Assembly (NCBI RefSeq): GCF_004364345.1
Contig: NZ_SOCA01000004.1
Span: 270,722-334,721 of the forward strand
DNA length: 64,000 bases
Origin: Prosthecobacter fusiformis
Lineage (GTDB): Bacteria; Verrucomicrobiota; Verrucomicrobiia; Verrucomicrobiales; Verrucomicrobiaceae
Direction of reading: 5' to 3'
A program made the position numbers and the translations under genes. The notes beneath the pieces are model-generated. The model made no database searches, was not told the origin of the DNA, and worked only from the letters and a program-made list of their open reading frames with translations. This document shows positions 9,462-18,071 of the stretch, piece after piece; positions within the stretch are counted from its first letter, which is position 1; the number at the start of each line of letters is the position of its first letter.

Positions 9462-9495
9462 CCGGCTCCCCAGAACAGGGGAGCCGGTTTTTTTT
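9462..9495 (+). terminator. Rho-independent terminator of the Sel1 gene
   Basis: CCGGCTCCCC (9462-9471) pairs perfectly with GGGGAGCCGG (9478-9487) across an AGAACA loop and is followed by eight T. It ends only 7 bp before the tRNA gene, which implies a separate or read-through supply for the tRNA. Confidence 0.9.
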
Positions 9496-9501
9496 ATTTC
9501 C

Positions 9502-9577
9502 GGGGCATTAGCTCAGTTGGTAGAGCGCCTGCATGGCATGCAGGAGGTCAGCGGTTCGAACCCGCTATGCTCCACCA
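9502..9577 (+). tRNA. tRNA-Ala (GGC)
   Basis: A complete 76-nt cloverleaf can be drawn. The acceptor stem is GGGGCAT/ATGCTCC with one G-U pair. The D arm is GCTC...GAGC. The anticodon stem CCTGC/GCAGG holds the loop ATGGCAT, anticodon GGC. The T arm is AGCGG-TTCGAAC-CCGCT, with discriminator A. The CCA end is encoded in the DNA. Confidence 0.97.
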
Positions 9578-9706
9578 AAAAGGTGGCAATCAAACAAGCC
9601 CCTTTCTGCTAAACCGATCTGCCGTGAGCATTTGCATCACCCCTCTATTTGCATTGTGGTGCTTCGTGGCCGATAGAGCCAGCCTGACTACCTAACCATA
9701 CCCATT

Positions 9707-11398
9707 GTGAGCGAACCGAGACCATCCGAGCCCAAGAAAAAAGCGTCCCTGATGAGCCGCCTGAAGTCAGGTATCAAAAAAGCCATCGGACTGGGCGAAA
9801 AGAAACCCAAGACACCCCCGGTCGAAGCCCGTAATCCGGCCAAGATGTTTCCTGATGAACCGGCTTCCCCGGCCAGGACCGGAGAGCGCCCCCGTCGTGA
9901 TGGCCCTCGTCGTGACCGTCCTGCTCGTGCTGAAGGTGATGAACGCGGTCCACGCCCAGATCGTCCTGCCCGTGAGCCTCGTGAACCCCGCGGTGACCGC
10001 CCTCCGCGCGAGCCGCGTGGGGACCGCCCGGCTCGTGAACCTCGCGGTGATCGTCCTGCCCGTGGCGACCGTCCAGATGGACGTGGTCCTCGTCGCGGAG
10101 AAAAGCCTGCCCGTGAGCGTGATGCTGGCGATTCCAAGCCTCGCGAGAACTTTGAGGCTCTGCCTCCACCACCCGCACCTCCGGCTCCCGAAGGTCCATT
10201 TCCAGAAGCCTTTGAAGTGCTGGGCCTCAGCCCCGCCGTCCTCGCCGCCATTCGTGAGACGGGTTATGAAAAGCCTACACAGATCCAGGCCGAAGCCATC
10301 CCCGTCGTTATGGAGGGCCGGGATGTCGTCGGTGCCTCACAGACTGGTACTGGCAAGACCGCAGCCTTTGCTCTTCCAACTCTGAGCCGTATGGGTGCCC
10401 CAGGCAAATTCCGTTGCTTGGTTCTCGAACCAACCCGCGAGCTCGCTGCCCAGGTGGTGGAGCAGTTTGAAAAGTATGGCAAGCATACCGGCCTCCGTGT
10501 CCTCTTGGTGCATGGGGGTGTGGGTTATGAAAAGCAGCGCAAAGGTCTCCAACAGGGCGTCGATGTGGTCGTAGCCACTCCGGGCCGCCTCCTTGATTTC
10601 ATGCAGGATGGCACCGCCAATCTGGAGAATCTGGAAGTCCTGATCCTGGACGAAGTGGATCGCATGCTGGACATGGGTTTCCTTCCGGATGTCCGCCGCA
10701 TCGTTGAGCGCACACCGAAGTCACGTCAGACTCTGTTCTTCTCGGCCACCATGCCGCCGCAGATCAAGACACTGGCTGAGTTTGCCCTCAAAGACCCGAC
10801 GAGCATTGAGATCGGCATCCGCTTCTCCCCAGCGGAGACGGTCAGCCATTACATGTATCCCGTGGCCAGTGACCAGCGTCAGGAACTCCTGCTGGCTATT
10901 CTGAAGAAGACCCACTTCGCCAGCTTGATGATCTTCACCCGCACGAAGGCGCAGGCGGATCAGCTTTATTCCGCCCTCCAGCAGGAAGGTGAATACAAGG
11001 TCGCCGTCATGCACTCCGACATCCGTCAGAGCGAGCGTGAGCGCGCCTTGAAGGGCTTCCGCGATGGTGAGTTTGAAGTCATCGTGGCCACTGACCTCGC
11101 CGCCCGCGGCCTGGACATCAGCGGCGTGACCCACGTCATCAACTACATGGTGCCGGAGAACTCCGAAGACTACGTGCACCGCATCGGCCGCACCGGTCGT
11201 GCTCAAAAAGAAGGCGATGCTTACACCATGTTCAGCGCCGAGGAACTGCCTTCCGTCGCCAGCATTGAGCGATTGATCAACCAGAAGATTGAGCGCAAAA
11301 AGCTGGAAGGCTTCACTTACAAATATACCACCGTTCTCGATGAAGAGGACAAGGCCCGTGCGATCCTGCATGGCCGTGGCAAGAAGAAGCGCCGGTAA
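9707..11398 (+). CDS. DEAD-box RNA helicase with disordered N-terminal extension
   Basis: From a GTG start the protein has 563 residues. Residues 150-563 form a standard two-domain helicase: Q motif (GYEKPTQIQ, 187-195), Walker A SQTGTGKT (211-218), PTREL, TPGR, motif II DEVD (315-318, Val for the usual Ala), SAT (346-348) and HRIGRTGR. This resembles RhlE/DbpA-type helicases of ribosome assembly or RNA turnover. Residues 60-145 are a low-complexity tract of GDRPAREPR-type repeats, rich in Arg, Pro, Asp and Gly. Such RNA-binding tails usually sit at the C-terminus in bacterial RhlE-like proteins; here the C-terminus is a short Lys/Arg tail. A terminator follows. Confidence 0.92.
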   Translation: MSEPRPSEPKKKASLMSRLKSGIKKAIGLGEKKPKTPPVEARNPAKMFPDEPASPARTGERPRRDGPRRDRPARAEGDERGPRPDRPAREPREPRGDRPPREPRGDRPAREPRGDRPARGDRPDGRGPRRGEKPARERDAGDSKPRENFEALPPPPAPPAPEGPFPEAFEVLGLSPAVLAAIRETGYEKPTQIQAEAIPVVMEGRDVVGASQTGTGKTAAFALPTLSRMGAPGKFRCLVLEPTRELAAQVVEQFEKYGKHTGLRVLLVHGGVGYEKQRKGLQQGVDVVVATPGRLLDFMQDGTANLENLEVLILDEVDRMLDMGFLPDVRRIVERTPKSRQTLFFSATMPPQIKTLAEFALKDPTSIEIGIRFSPAETVSHYMYPVASDQRQELLLAILKKTHFASLMIFTRTKAQADQLYSALQQEGEYKVAVMHSDIRQSERERALKGFRDGEFEVIVATDLAARGLDISGVTHVINYMVPENSEDYVHRIGRTGRAQKEGDAYTMFSAEELPSVASIERLINQKIERKKLEGFTYKYTTVLDEEDKARAILHGRGKKKRR

Positions 11399-11417
11399 AC
11401 GCGATCTCGTTTTAATG

Positions 11418-11452
11418 AGGCTCATGCGACTTTGGTCTCATGGGCCTTTTTT
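11418..11452 (+). terminator. Terminator after the DEAD-box helicase gene
   Basis: AGGCTCATG (11418-11426) pairs with CATGGGCCT (11439-11447) with one G-T wobble, followed by TTTTT. It lies 20 bp after the helicase stop codon. Confidence 0.8.
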
Positions 11453-11520
11453 ATAGCCTGCATCCATCGCCTGCTTTGCCGCTTGCATGATGGATGGGCG
11501 ATGCGACTCCGTCTGGCTGA

Positions 11521-12276
11521 ATGTACGCCAGCCTGTCCCGCCTTCGTCAATCCGCCACTGCTGCACATGTGCTGCCGCTGGCAGTCTTCATGGCGATGAC
11601 GGGTGTGGTCGGGTGGCTGCGGATCGAGAACTCGGAACTGCCCTGGTATCAGCGCGCGCCGGAGCATTGGCTATACCCGGTGCAGACGGTGCTGGTGGGG
11701 GTCATGTTGGTATACTTCGCCCGGCATTACCGGCTAGCCCCTTGGCGGGGTATAGGTTTGGGCATTGTCCTCGGGATACTGGGTATACTCTTCTGGATCG
11801 CCCCGGCCTGGGTCTATCAGAGAATGCAGGCAGCCGGTATAAGCCTTCCACAGTGGGTATCCTGGTTCGGGATGGAGGATAGGAGTGTGGGGTTTGATCC
11901 TGGCGTTTTGAGTGACTGGCCAGTCTGGCAAAAGGCGGGCATCGGGATGCGCTTCGTGCGCATGGTCATCGTGGTGCCATTGATCGAAGAACTCTTTTGG
12001 CGTGGGTTTCTGATGCGCTATGTCGCAGCAGGGGACAGAGACTGGAAGCAGGTGCCCTTTGGTGAGCCTTCTTGGAAGGTCTATATCATCGTGACCACAC
12101 TGGTGATGCTGGCACACAATCCATCCGATTACCTGGGGGCTTTTGTATGGGGATCACTGGTTTACTTTGTTGCGGTGAGGACCCGGAGCCTGGCGGCCTG
12201 TGTGGTGATGCATGCCGTGGGGAATCTGGTGCTCGGGCTATACATTCTGCAGACGAGGCAATGGGGCTTTTGGTAG
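11521..12276 (+). CDS. CPBP-family intramembrane protease, exosortase-associated CAAX type
   Basis: The 251-residue protein has about seven hydrophobic segments and the CPBP/Abi protease motifs: EELFWRGF (about 158-165), an H in MLAHNPSDY (about 198), and HAVGNL near the C-terminus. These supply the Glu-Glu/Arg and His residues of the active site. The overall pattern resembles the CAAX-protease-related proteins often encoded with exosortase (PEP-CTERM) sorting systems. No exosortase gene lies within the window. The next two genes encode an O-antigen ligase-like protein and a SanA-like protein, and the three probably form one envelope operon. The protease assignment is firm, the link to exosortase is inference. 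Confidence 0.8.
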   Translation: MYASLSRLRQSATAAHVLPLAVFMAMTGVVGWLRIENSELPWYQRAPEHWLYPVQTVLVGVMLVYFARHYRLAPWRGIGLGIVLGILGILFWIAPAWVYQRMQAAGISLPQWVSWFGMEDRSVGFDPGVLSDWPVWQKAGIGMRFVRMVIVVPLIEELFWRGFLMRYVAAGDRDWKQVPFGEPSWKVYIIVTTLVMLAHNPSDYLGAFVWGSLVYFVAVRTRSLAACVVMHAVGNLVLGLYILQTRQWGFW

Positions 12277-12346
12277 GCCAGAGGTTATATTCCCCTCAAG
12301 TGCAGCGTTGCATCCGGGCGCATTCAGCGGCAAAACAGGCCCACGT

Positions 12347-14242
12347 ATGCAATCTGTCGTGCTGATTCTTTTTCTGCTGGGCCTGCTCTTTACCGGGGTG
12401 CTGGGCACAGAAACGCGGTTGCTGTTTTTCTGGCCCGGGGCGGCGTTGCTAGGTCTGGCTGGATTGCTGGCGACGCTGAAGTGGCGGCTGAGGGTGCTAT
12501 TCCCTCCGGCGGATGTGTGTCTGGCTGTGATGTTGGTTTTCGCCGTTTATATCGCGGCGCGAGCTTATTATTCTCCCGTGGCGGCGTATGCGCGGGAGGA
12601 TCTTTTTATACTCGCCGGAGCCTGGGTGACTTATATGCTGACAGTGACTGCCGCCAGCCATCCGCGCTGGCGTGTGGCGGTATTCGGTCTGCTCATGGTA
12701 TTGGTGGTAGGGAATCTGGTGGTGGGGTTTGTGCACCTTTCCGGGAACTGGCAGTTTCATGTGGTGCCGAATTTCATTCGAACGGCTGCTGCGGGGCGCA
12801 TTGGCGGCTTCTTTGCCAATCCTAATCACCTGGGGGCTTTCTTTTCCATGGTCCTTTTCCTGGCGGGTGGATTCCTCTGCTTTGGTCGTGGCGGGGCGAT
12901 GCTGAAGCTGTGTCTCGGGTTCCTCATTGTGGCCATGACTCTGGGGGTGGCGCTGACTGCCAGCCGTGGGGCACTGACGGGACTGGCCACGGGTGCGATG
13001 ATATTTTTCCTGCTCGCGATGGGGGTGGTCTGGCAGACGCAGCGGCATCTATTTTGGAGCCTGCTGGTTGGCAGTGTGGTCGTGGGCGGTTTAGGCGGGG
13101 CGGTGTTATGGAAGGTGAATGAGGAATATCTTCGTGGCCGCGAGATCACCAGTCCGATGGCCAATGATGTGAGGCTGGAGATCTGGCATGCCGCTTTGGT
13201 GCAGCATTCGCAGTCCCCTGTGATCGGAGCCGGGACGCGGATGTTTTATGATGGCAGTATCCAGTATCGCTCAGACAAGCTGTCGGCATATGCAGGGGAG
13301 GCTCTGTTTGCCCACAACGAGTATCTGCAAATGCTGGCGGACTATGGCTGGGCGGGCTTGGGGCTTCTGGGGCTGGTGGTACTGGTGCATGGATGGAACG
13401 GTCTGTCTTTTGTGCGCTGGTTTACCCAGCACCGGTTTCTGCAAACCGGGCGTGTAATGAGCAACAATTTGGCTTTGTGTCTTGGGGCGCTGGCAGCGTT
13501 GACGGCGGCTCTGGTGCATGCCGCATTCGAGTTTCAGTTCCACGTCGCGGCTCCCGCGATGACGGCTGCCCTGCTGCTGGCGCTGCTTGCCAATCCAGGA
13601 TTTGAGGGCAGTGAGCATCGTGCGGCACGCCTGCCCACGGTCCGGGTGCTGACGAAACTCCTGCTGGCGGCTGCCTCGCTCCTGCTGCTGGCAGGTCCCT
13701 GGTTGCATGGCCGCAGTGACTATCATCTGGCGCGTGCACAAATCGCCGAATCGCAGAAGGATGAGTTCCTGCGCATTCAGGAACTGAATGCAGCGGTGGA
13801 GACGGATGCGACGAATCCAGAGGCCTTCTATCAGCGCGGGCTGGCCTTGCTGGAAAAGCTGACGGCTGAACAACGGCGTCCTGATCATCCTGTGCTGAAA
13901 CGTGCGACGGCGGATCTGGAAAAAGCTGTGGCGCTGAACGGTCATCATTACCTTTATGCTCTGGCTCTGGCGGATGCTTATGATGCGCAAAGCCGACATG
14001 AGGAGGCGCTGGTGCAAATTAAGCGTGCGCTGGTCCAGGCACCTCTGCATGAGGAGTCGCGCATGGCACTGGCCGTACATTATCATCGGTTAGGCCAGTT
14101 CGCCAAGGCGGAGGAGGCTTATCTTTGGGCCAGTCAGGCTGGTGCCATGAATGAAGAGGGGACTAGCCGCTGGATTGACAATTACCGGCTTCTTCTCCAG
14201 CATGTGGTGCTGATGCGCCAATCTCCTGTCCCCCAGCCATGA
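12347..14242 (+). CDS. O-antigen ligase/polymerase-like membrane protein with TPR C-terminus
   Basis: From the ATG at 12347 the product is 631 residues. About 11-12 transmembrane segments cover residues 1-460. The central Wzy/WaaL signature includes LTASRGALTGL and the periplasmic HNEYLQMLADYG, typical of O-antigen ligases and polymerases. The last ~140 residues, after a final helix, form tetratricopeptide-like repeats (NPEAFYQRGLALLEK...YALALADAYD...MALAVHYHRLGQFAKAEEAY). A longer in-frame reading begins at 12212 but overlaps the upstream gene, so it was not used. The stop overlaps the next start as ATGA, which indicates coupling. Substrate unknown: surface polysaccharide ligation or polymerisation is inferred. 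Confidence 0.85.
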   Translation: MQSVVLILFLLGLLFTGVLGTETRLLFFWPGAALLGLAGLLATLKWRLRVLFPPADVCLAVMLVFAVYIAARAYYSPVAAYAREDLFILAGAWVTYMLTVTAASHPRWRVAVFGLLMVLVVGNLVVGFVHLSGNWQFHVVPNFIRTAAAGRIGGFFANPNHLGAFFSMVLFLAGGFLCFGRGGAMLKLCLGFLIVAMTLGVALTASRGALTGLATGAMIFFLLAMGVVWQTQRHLFWSLLVGSVVVGGLGGAVLWKVNEEYLRGREITSPMANDVRLEIWHAALVQHSQSPVIGAGTRMFYDGSIQYRSDKLSAYAGEALFAHNEYLQMLADYGWAGLGLLGLVVLVHGWNGLSFVRWFTQHRFLQTGRVMSNNLALCLGALAALTAALVHAAFEFQFHVAAPAMTAALLLALLANPGFEGSEHRAARLPTVRVLTKLLLAAASLLLLAGPWLHGRSDYHLARAQIAESQKDEFLRIQELNAAVETDATNPEAFYQRGLALLEKLTAEQRRPDHPVLKRATADLEKAVALNGHHYLYALALADAYDAQSRHEEALVQIKRALVQAPLHEESRMALAVHYHRLGQFAKAEEAYLWASQAGAMNEEGTSRWIDNYRLLLQHVVLMRQSPVPQP

Positions 14243-14898
14243 AACGCTTCTTCTTCCGCCTGAGTTTGAAGCGTCTGTTCGTTCTTTTAATTCTGGGGTG
14301 TGCAGCCCTGGTCTTGACCGTGTGGGGCAGTCATGTCTGGGTGGAGAAAACGGCGCATGACCGATGCTATGATGACGTGGCGAAGGTGCCGCCGATGGAT
14401 GTGGCTCTGGTGCTGGGCTGCTCACCTCGGATCGGAGGCCTGACGAATCTCTTTTATCTGTACCGCATGGAAGCAGCGGCGGCTTTGTTTAGGGCTGGGA
14501 AGGTGAAGGCCTTCATCGTCAGCGGGGACAACAGCACTCATCAATACGATGAACCCACGGCCATGAAGGAATCCCTTATCGCTGCCGGGGTGCCTGCCGA
14601 GGCGATCCATTGTGACTATGCGGGTTTTCGTACCCTGGATTCCGTGGTGCGCGCGGATGCGATTTTTGACCAGAAGCGCTTCATCGTCGTCTCCCAGCGT
14701 TTTCACAATGAGCGGGCGGTGTTTCTAGCGCGTCGCCGGGGACTGGAGGCTGTTGGTTTCAATGCAGAGGACGTGAGCCGCAGCATCGGGCTGAGCACGC
14801 ATCTGCGGGAATACTTGGCGCGGGTGAATGCGGTGCTGGATGTGACCCTGCTGCAGACAGAGCCGAAGTTTTATGGGCCGAAGGTGAAGGTGCGGTGA
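14239..14898 (+). CDS. SanA/YdcF-family (DUF218) envelope protein
   Basis: The 219-residue protein has one N-terminal transmembrane helix (about 12-32) and then a DUF218 domain. Family motifs are ALVLGCSPRIGG (about 55-66), AFIVSGDNS, E of DEPTAMKESLIAAGVP, DYAGFRTLDSV and FIVVSQRFHNERA. SanA and relatives such as ElyC act in the envelope and affect peptidoglycan or surface polysaccharide homeostasis and vancomycin permeability. The start overlaps the stop of the ligase gene by 4 bp, so the two are translationally coupled. Confidence 0.88.
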   Translation: MKRFFFRLSLKRLFVLLILGCAALVLTVWGSHVWVEKTAHDRCYDDVAKVPPMDVALVLGCSPRIGGLTNLFYLYRMEAAAALFRAGKVKAFIVSGDNSTHQYDEPTAMKESLIAAGVPAEAIHCDYAGFRTLDSVVRADAIFDQKRFIVVSQRFHNERAVFLARRRGLEAVGFNAEDVSRSIGLSTHLREYLARVNAVLDVTLLQTEPKFYGPKVKVR

Positions 14899-15020
14899 CG
14901 GGGATGCTGAGGTAAAAAGATTTGGGGGTAGAAAGATTTTGTGGATGCAATGGGGCACGCTTTTGAGGGCGGGAGATCGGATTTTGGGGGAGGTTTGGGA
15001 AGAGGGGATATTCTACTCCT

Positions 15021-15062
15021 TCGACGAAAGCGGTGTCGTCGAGGCAAGGGTGCCCTTGCCTC
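15021..15062. terminator. Two abutting perfect hairpins between convergent genes
   Basis: TCGACGA (15021-15027) pairs with TCGTCGA (15036-15042). Overlapping its last bases, GAGGCAAGGG (15041-15050) pairs with CCCTTGCCTC (15053-15062). They lie in the 204-bp gap between the convergent SanA-like and sulfatase genes. A bidirectional 3'-end role is likely; there is no U-tract. Confidence 0.5.
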
Positions 15063-15102
15063 TTTGCCACCGCACTCCAGGACGCTTCGCGGAATTCGAG
15101 GG

Positions 15103-16638
15103 TTATTTCTTTTTGCGGCTGTTTTCGAAGGTCCAGGCTTTTTCGGGGTCCATGCGGGAGAAGTCGTCAGCGGTGGGGCCGCCGCCGAATTGTTTCCAGT
15201 ATTCTTCGGCGAAGGGATTCAGCTTCGGGCCTTTGGCCGATTCATTGAGGTCGATCTGGCCTTTGAGGGAATCCCACCACTGGTCGTAGCTGGCGAGCAT
15301 GGACTGGACGATCTCGGGCTTTTGGTCGGCGATGTTTTGCTTCTGTGCGGGATCGGCCTTGAGATCGAAGAGCTGCCAGCCCTGCTTCATGGCTGCGTTG
15401 GCTTTTGCTTTGGCCTTGGTGGGCTGAGGGCGCGGGGCCTCACTGACGAGCTGATACTGCGGGGTGCGGATGCTGGCATTGCGGCTCTTGGCCAGGTTGT
15501 AGTCCGTGCCTTTCTGCCAGCGGCCGGTGTGGCTGAAGAGGATGCGGTCGTCCCAGGAGGCATCGGGTTTTTCGAGCAGGGGGAGGAGGCTGCGGCCTTC
15601 GGCCTGGGCCTCGGCTGCAGGGGGGAGCGTGGCACCGGCGAGCCCGGCCCAGGTGCGGAAAATATCCACATGGGCCGTCAAGGCAGGGCAGTCTGCGGGG
15701 GCCAGGGTGCCGGGCCAGCGCCAGAAGGACATGGCCCGTGTACCGCCGAACCAGGGGCTGCCTTTGGACCCGCGCATGTCCGCATTGTAAACCTTCACAC
15801 CGGCGGTGCCGCCATTGTCATTCATGAAAACGACGAGGGTGTTTTTGGCGATGCCCCACTCCTCCAGCCGGGCTATGAGGCGGCCGACGTTTTCATCGAT
15901 GTTGTGGATCATGCCAAAGAAGTTGGCCACGTCATCATCCGGCACCTTGCCTTCATACAGGGCCTTGTCCTCTGGCCGGGCGATGTAGGGGCCGTGCGGG
16001 GCGTTGGTGGCGATGTGGCAGTAAAAGGGCTGGCCGCCTTTCACGGATTCCAGCCACCGGGTGGCCTGGGCAAAAAACACATCGGTGCAGTAACCCTTGG
16101 TTTTGACGAACTCATTGTTATGCAGGATGGCAGGGTCGAAGTAGGTATTGCCGGGTGCATCCCCGCAACTGCCGGGATAACTCTGGCCGATGCCGCCGCC
16201 GCCATGGATGAACTGCTCGTCAAACCCGCGGCTGGTGGGGCGGTAGGCGGTTTCATCCCCAAGGTGCCATTTGCCAAAAATGCCGGTGGTGTAGCCCGCC
16301 CCCTTCAGCACCTGGGCGATGGTGGTGGCCTTGGGGTCCAGGCGCTCACGCTCCAGGATGGTGTGGGTGATGCCGTTGCGGAATTCATGGCGGCCTGTGA
16401 GGATGGCACTGCGTGTGGGCGCGCAGGTGGGGCTGACCATGAAGTCGGCAAAGCGGACGCTCTCGCCACGCAGCTTGTCCAGATGCGGCGTCTTCAGGAT
16501 GGGGTTGCCATGGGCGGAGAGATCGCCATAACCCTGGTCATCGGTGAGGATGAACAGAATGTTAGGCTTGCTGCCGCTGAGGCCGGCCAGGGCCGCGCTG
16601 GTGAAGCAGAGGAAGGTGAGGAGAATTCGGCGCATCAT
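15103..16638 (-). CDS. Secreted sulfatase (arylsulfatase family, type I)
   Basis: From the MMRR start the protein has 511 residues with signal peptide MMRRILLTFLCFTSAALA. The sulfatase fold opens with ILFILTDDQGYGDL (Asp33/Asp34 bind the metal). The formylglycine site is CAPTR with Cys72 (CxPxR type), followed by SAILTGRHEFRNG and TGIFGKWHLG. The later metal site is MNDNGG. Such sulfatases remove sulfate esters from polysaccharides in the periplasm or outside the cell, and Verrucomicrobia and Planctomycetes often carry many. An anaerobic- or FGE-type maturase would be needed; none is in the window. The longer frame to 16680 would bury the signal peptide. Confidence 0.92.
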   Translation of the reverse strand: MMRRILLTFLCFTSAALAGLSGSKPNILFILTDDQGYGDLSAHGNPILKTPHLDKLRGESVRFADFMVSPTCAPTRSAILTGRHEFRNGITHTILERERLDPKATTIAQVLKGAGYTTGIFGKWHLGDETAYRPTSRGFDEQFIHGGGGIGQSYPGSCGDAPGNTYFDPAILHNNEFVKTKGYCTDVFFAQATRWLESVKGGQPFYCHIATNAPHGPYIARPEDKALYEGKVPDDDVANFFGMIHNIDENVGRLIARLEEWGIAKNTLVVFMNDNGGTAGVKVYNADMRGSKGSPWFGGTRAMSFWRWPGTLAPADCPALTAHVDIFRTWAGLAGATLPPAAEAQAEGRSLLPLLEKPDASWDDRILFSHTGRWQKGTDYNLAKSRNASIRTPQYQLVSEAPRPQPTKAKAKANAAMKQGWQLFDLKADPAQKQNIADQKPEIVQSMLASYDQWWDSLKGQIDLNESAKGPKLNPFAEEYWKQFGGGPTADDFSRMDPEKAWTFENSRKKK

Positions 16639-16694
16639 GTGAAGCGCTGAAACGCACTCAGTAGCCAAACATTGCGCCAAAATAAGGGCGGGTG

Positions 16695-17099
16695 TTAATC
16701 CTCCCAGACTTTCAGCAGCTCCACCTCAAAGATCAGCGTTTCATTCGGGGCGATCTCGATGCCGGAGCCACGGTTGCCATAGCCAAGTTTTGGCGGGACA
16801 AAGAAGCGGAATTTGGCGCCTTCCTTCATGAGCTGCACGCCTTCTTTCCAGCCCTTGATGACGCGTTTCAGGGGAAATTCCGCGGGTTCGTCGCGGCGGT
16901 AGGAGCTGTCAAATTCGGCCCCGTTGATGAGGGTGCCGCGATAGTGGACAACGACGGTGTCCTTGAGTGTGGGGCTTTTACCCGTGCCCTCCTGGAGCAC
17001 CAAGTATTGCAGTCCGCTGGCCGTGGTGATGACGCCGGGCTGGGTGGCGTTTTCCGCAAGGAATGCCTTGCCGAGTTCGAGGGGAGAATGACCTGCCAT
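16695..17099 (-). CDS. FKBP-type peptidyl-prolyl cis-trans isomerase
   Basis: The 134-residue protein is a single FKBP domain with a short N-terminal lead (MAGHSPLELGKAFLAENATQ) resembling the linker of FkpA/Mip-type isomerases. Core motifs are present: VVVHYRGTLINGAEFDSSY, VIKGWKEGVQLMKEGAKFRFFVP, LGYGNRGSG and LIFEVELL. The catalytic pocket residues Tyr, Asp, Phe and Trp can be placed. There is no signal peptide, so a cytoplasmic folding helper is expected. It is 56 bp upstream of the sulfatase on the same strand, so co-transcription is possible. Confidence 0.92.
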   Translation of the reverse strand: MAGHSPLELGKAFLAENATQPGVITTASGLQYLVLQEGTGKSPTLKDTVVVHYRGTLINGAEFDSSYRRDEPAEFPLKRVIKGWKEGVQLMKEGAKFRFFVPPKLGYGNRGSGIEIAPNETLIFEVELLKVWED

Positions 17100-17214
17100 G
17101 ATGAATGAGAAAGTGGAGCCGGATTGCGGCGGGGAGATGGGTGAACCCTTTTCATGGCAAGGATCCGCAAAGTTTCAATGCATCCCGTGCGGGATGCGTT
17201 ATTTTGGGCTGCGT

Positions 17215-17643
17215 ATGCCGCTCATCTTCTTTTTCCATGCCATGATCACCTGGGCCTTGGTGGGGATGATCTGGCATGTGCAGCGGGTGCAGTACCCACG
17301 CTTTTTTCAGGTGGGAGAGGATGCCTTTGGCCGGTATCACATGGACCATTGTTTTCGCATCTCCTTCATGGTCGTGCCGCTCATCCTTCTGGAGGTCGCG
17401 ACCGCCGGATGGCTGATTTGGGCGGGGCAACGGGGCACCCTTTTCTTGAGCAGCCTGGTGCTGATCGCCCTGGCCTGGATCTGCACCTTTGCTTTGCAGG
17501 TGCCCTTGCATAACCGGCTGACCGAAGGCGGAAAGTCAGATGAGATGATCACCCGGCTGATTAGTACGAACTGGCTGCGCACTGTGGCATGGACGATGAG
17601 AGGGGTGATGGTGGGGTGGATGTGTTTTGGCGGGGTGGGGTGA
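17215..17643 (+). CDS. Four-helix integral membrane protein, unknown function
   Basis: From MPLIFFFHAM the product is 142 residues with four predicted transmembrane segments (about 2-22, 49-70, 78-98 and 119-138). Polar features in or near the membrane include HAMITW, MIWHVQRVQYPRFF, GRYHMDHCFRISF and LQVPLHNRL. His and Arg at fixed places recall small cofactor-binding membrane proteins, but no family was recognised with confidence. The frame is open further upstream to 17098, which would overlap the divergent FKBP start; starts at 17194 or 17215 are more likely. GGG nine bases before 17215 may serve as ribosome binding site. Confidence 0.6.
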   Translation: MPLIFFFHAMITWALVGMIWHVQRVQYPRFFQVGEDAFGRYHMDHCFRISFMVVPLILLEVATAGWLIWAGQRGTLFLSSLVLIALAWICTFALQVPLHNRLTEGGKSDEMITRLISTNWLRTVAWTMRGVMVGWMCFGGVG

Positions 17644-17936
17644 GGGGAGTGTGGGCCTTGAAGAACACCGCCCATCCATCCTCCAACGATGAAAACAGGC
17701 GGGTAGCATCGCTCCGCTCAGCATACCCGCGCTCCATCCTGCCGCGTCTTCGCAGGAGCGCGAGTATTCTACTCGCCTGACTTTCCTCCGATGAGGGAGG
17801 GTCTTGAAGAAACATCGCCTATTCATCCCCCAACGATGAAATCAGGCGGGTAGCATCGCTCCGCTCAACATACCCGCGCTCCATCCTGCCGCGTCTTCGC
17901 CGGAGTTCGGGCATCGAGGGGAGTGTGGGCCTTGAA
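17642..17936. repeat. Array of three imperfect repeat units with internal palindromes
   Basis: A 75-bp block at 17684-17758 recurs at 17831-17905 with only three differences, period 147 bp. Similarity extends leftwards (CTTGAAGAA...CATCC). The unit head GAGGGGAGTGTGGGCCTTGAA at 17642-17662 recurs exactly at 17916-17936, opening a third, truncated unit. Each unit holds GCGGGTA...TACCCGC (17699-17705 with 17724-17730 in unit one). Unit one also carries CGAGTA-TTC-TACTCG. No ORF crosses it. It resembles a REP/MITE-like non-coding repeat, or scars of one. It fills most of the gene-free interval 17644-18071; the remainder to 18071 is AT-richer and probably holds the promoter of the next gene. Confidence 0.75.
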
Positions 17937-18071
17937 TGCACACGGGCGGCTACAGTCTGTCAATTATTTGTATCCTTACCGCGTTTACGTTTACACCGTT
18001 TGACCCGGTTTACATTGGAGGCTTTAGTCCGGGTTTCCTATTGGTAATGCCTAACCTGAGATCTGCCTTAA

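Noticed and set aside
12212..12346. N-terminal extension of the O-antigen ligase-like gene
   Set aside because: It overlaps the protease gene and encodes no conserved sequence; the hydrophobic start at 12347 fits better.
15021..15062. Possible attachment site or IS end
   Set aside because: The two hairpins lie between convergent genes with no transposase, direct target duplication or second end; a 3'-end role is simpler.
14941..16650. 569-codon plus-strand frame
   Set aside because: It is antisense to the sulfatase, whose motifs and signal peptide are clear; the translation is Gly/Ala-rich with no domain.
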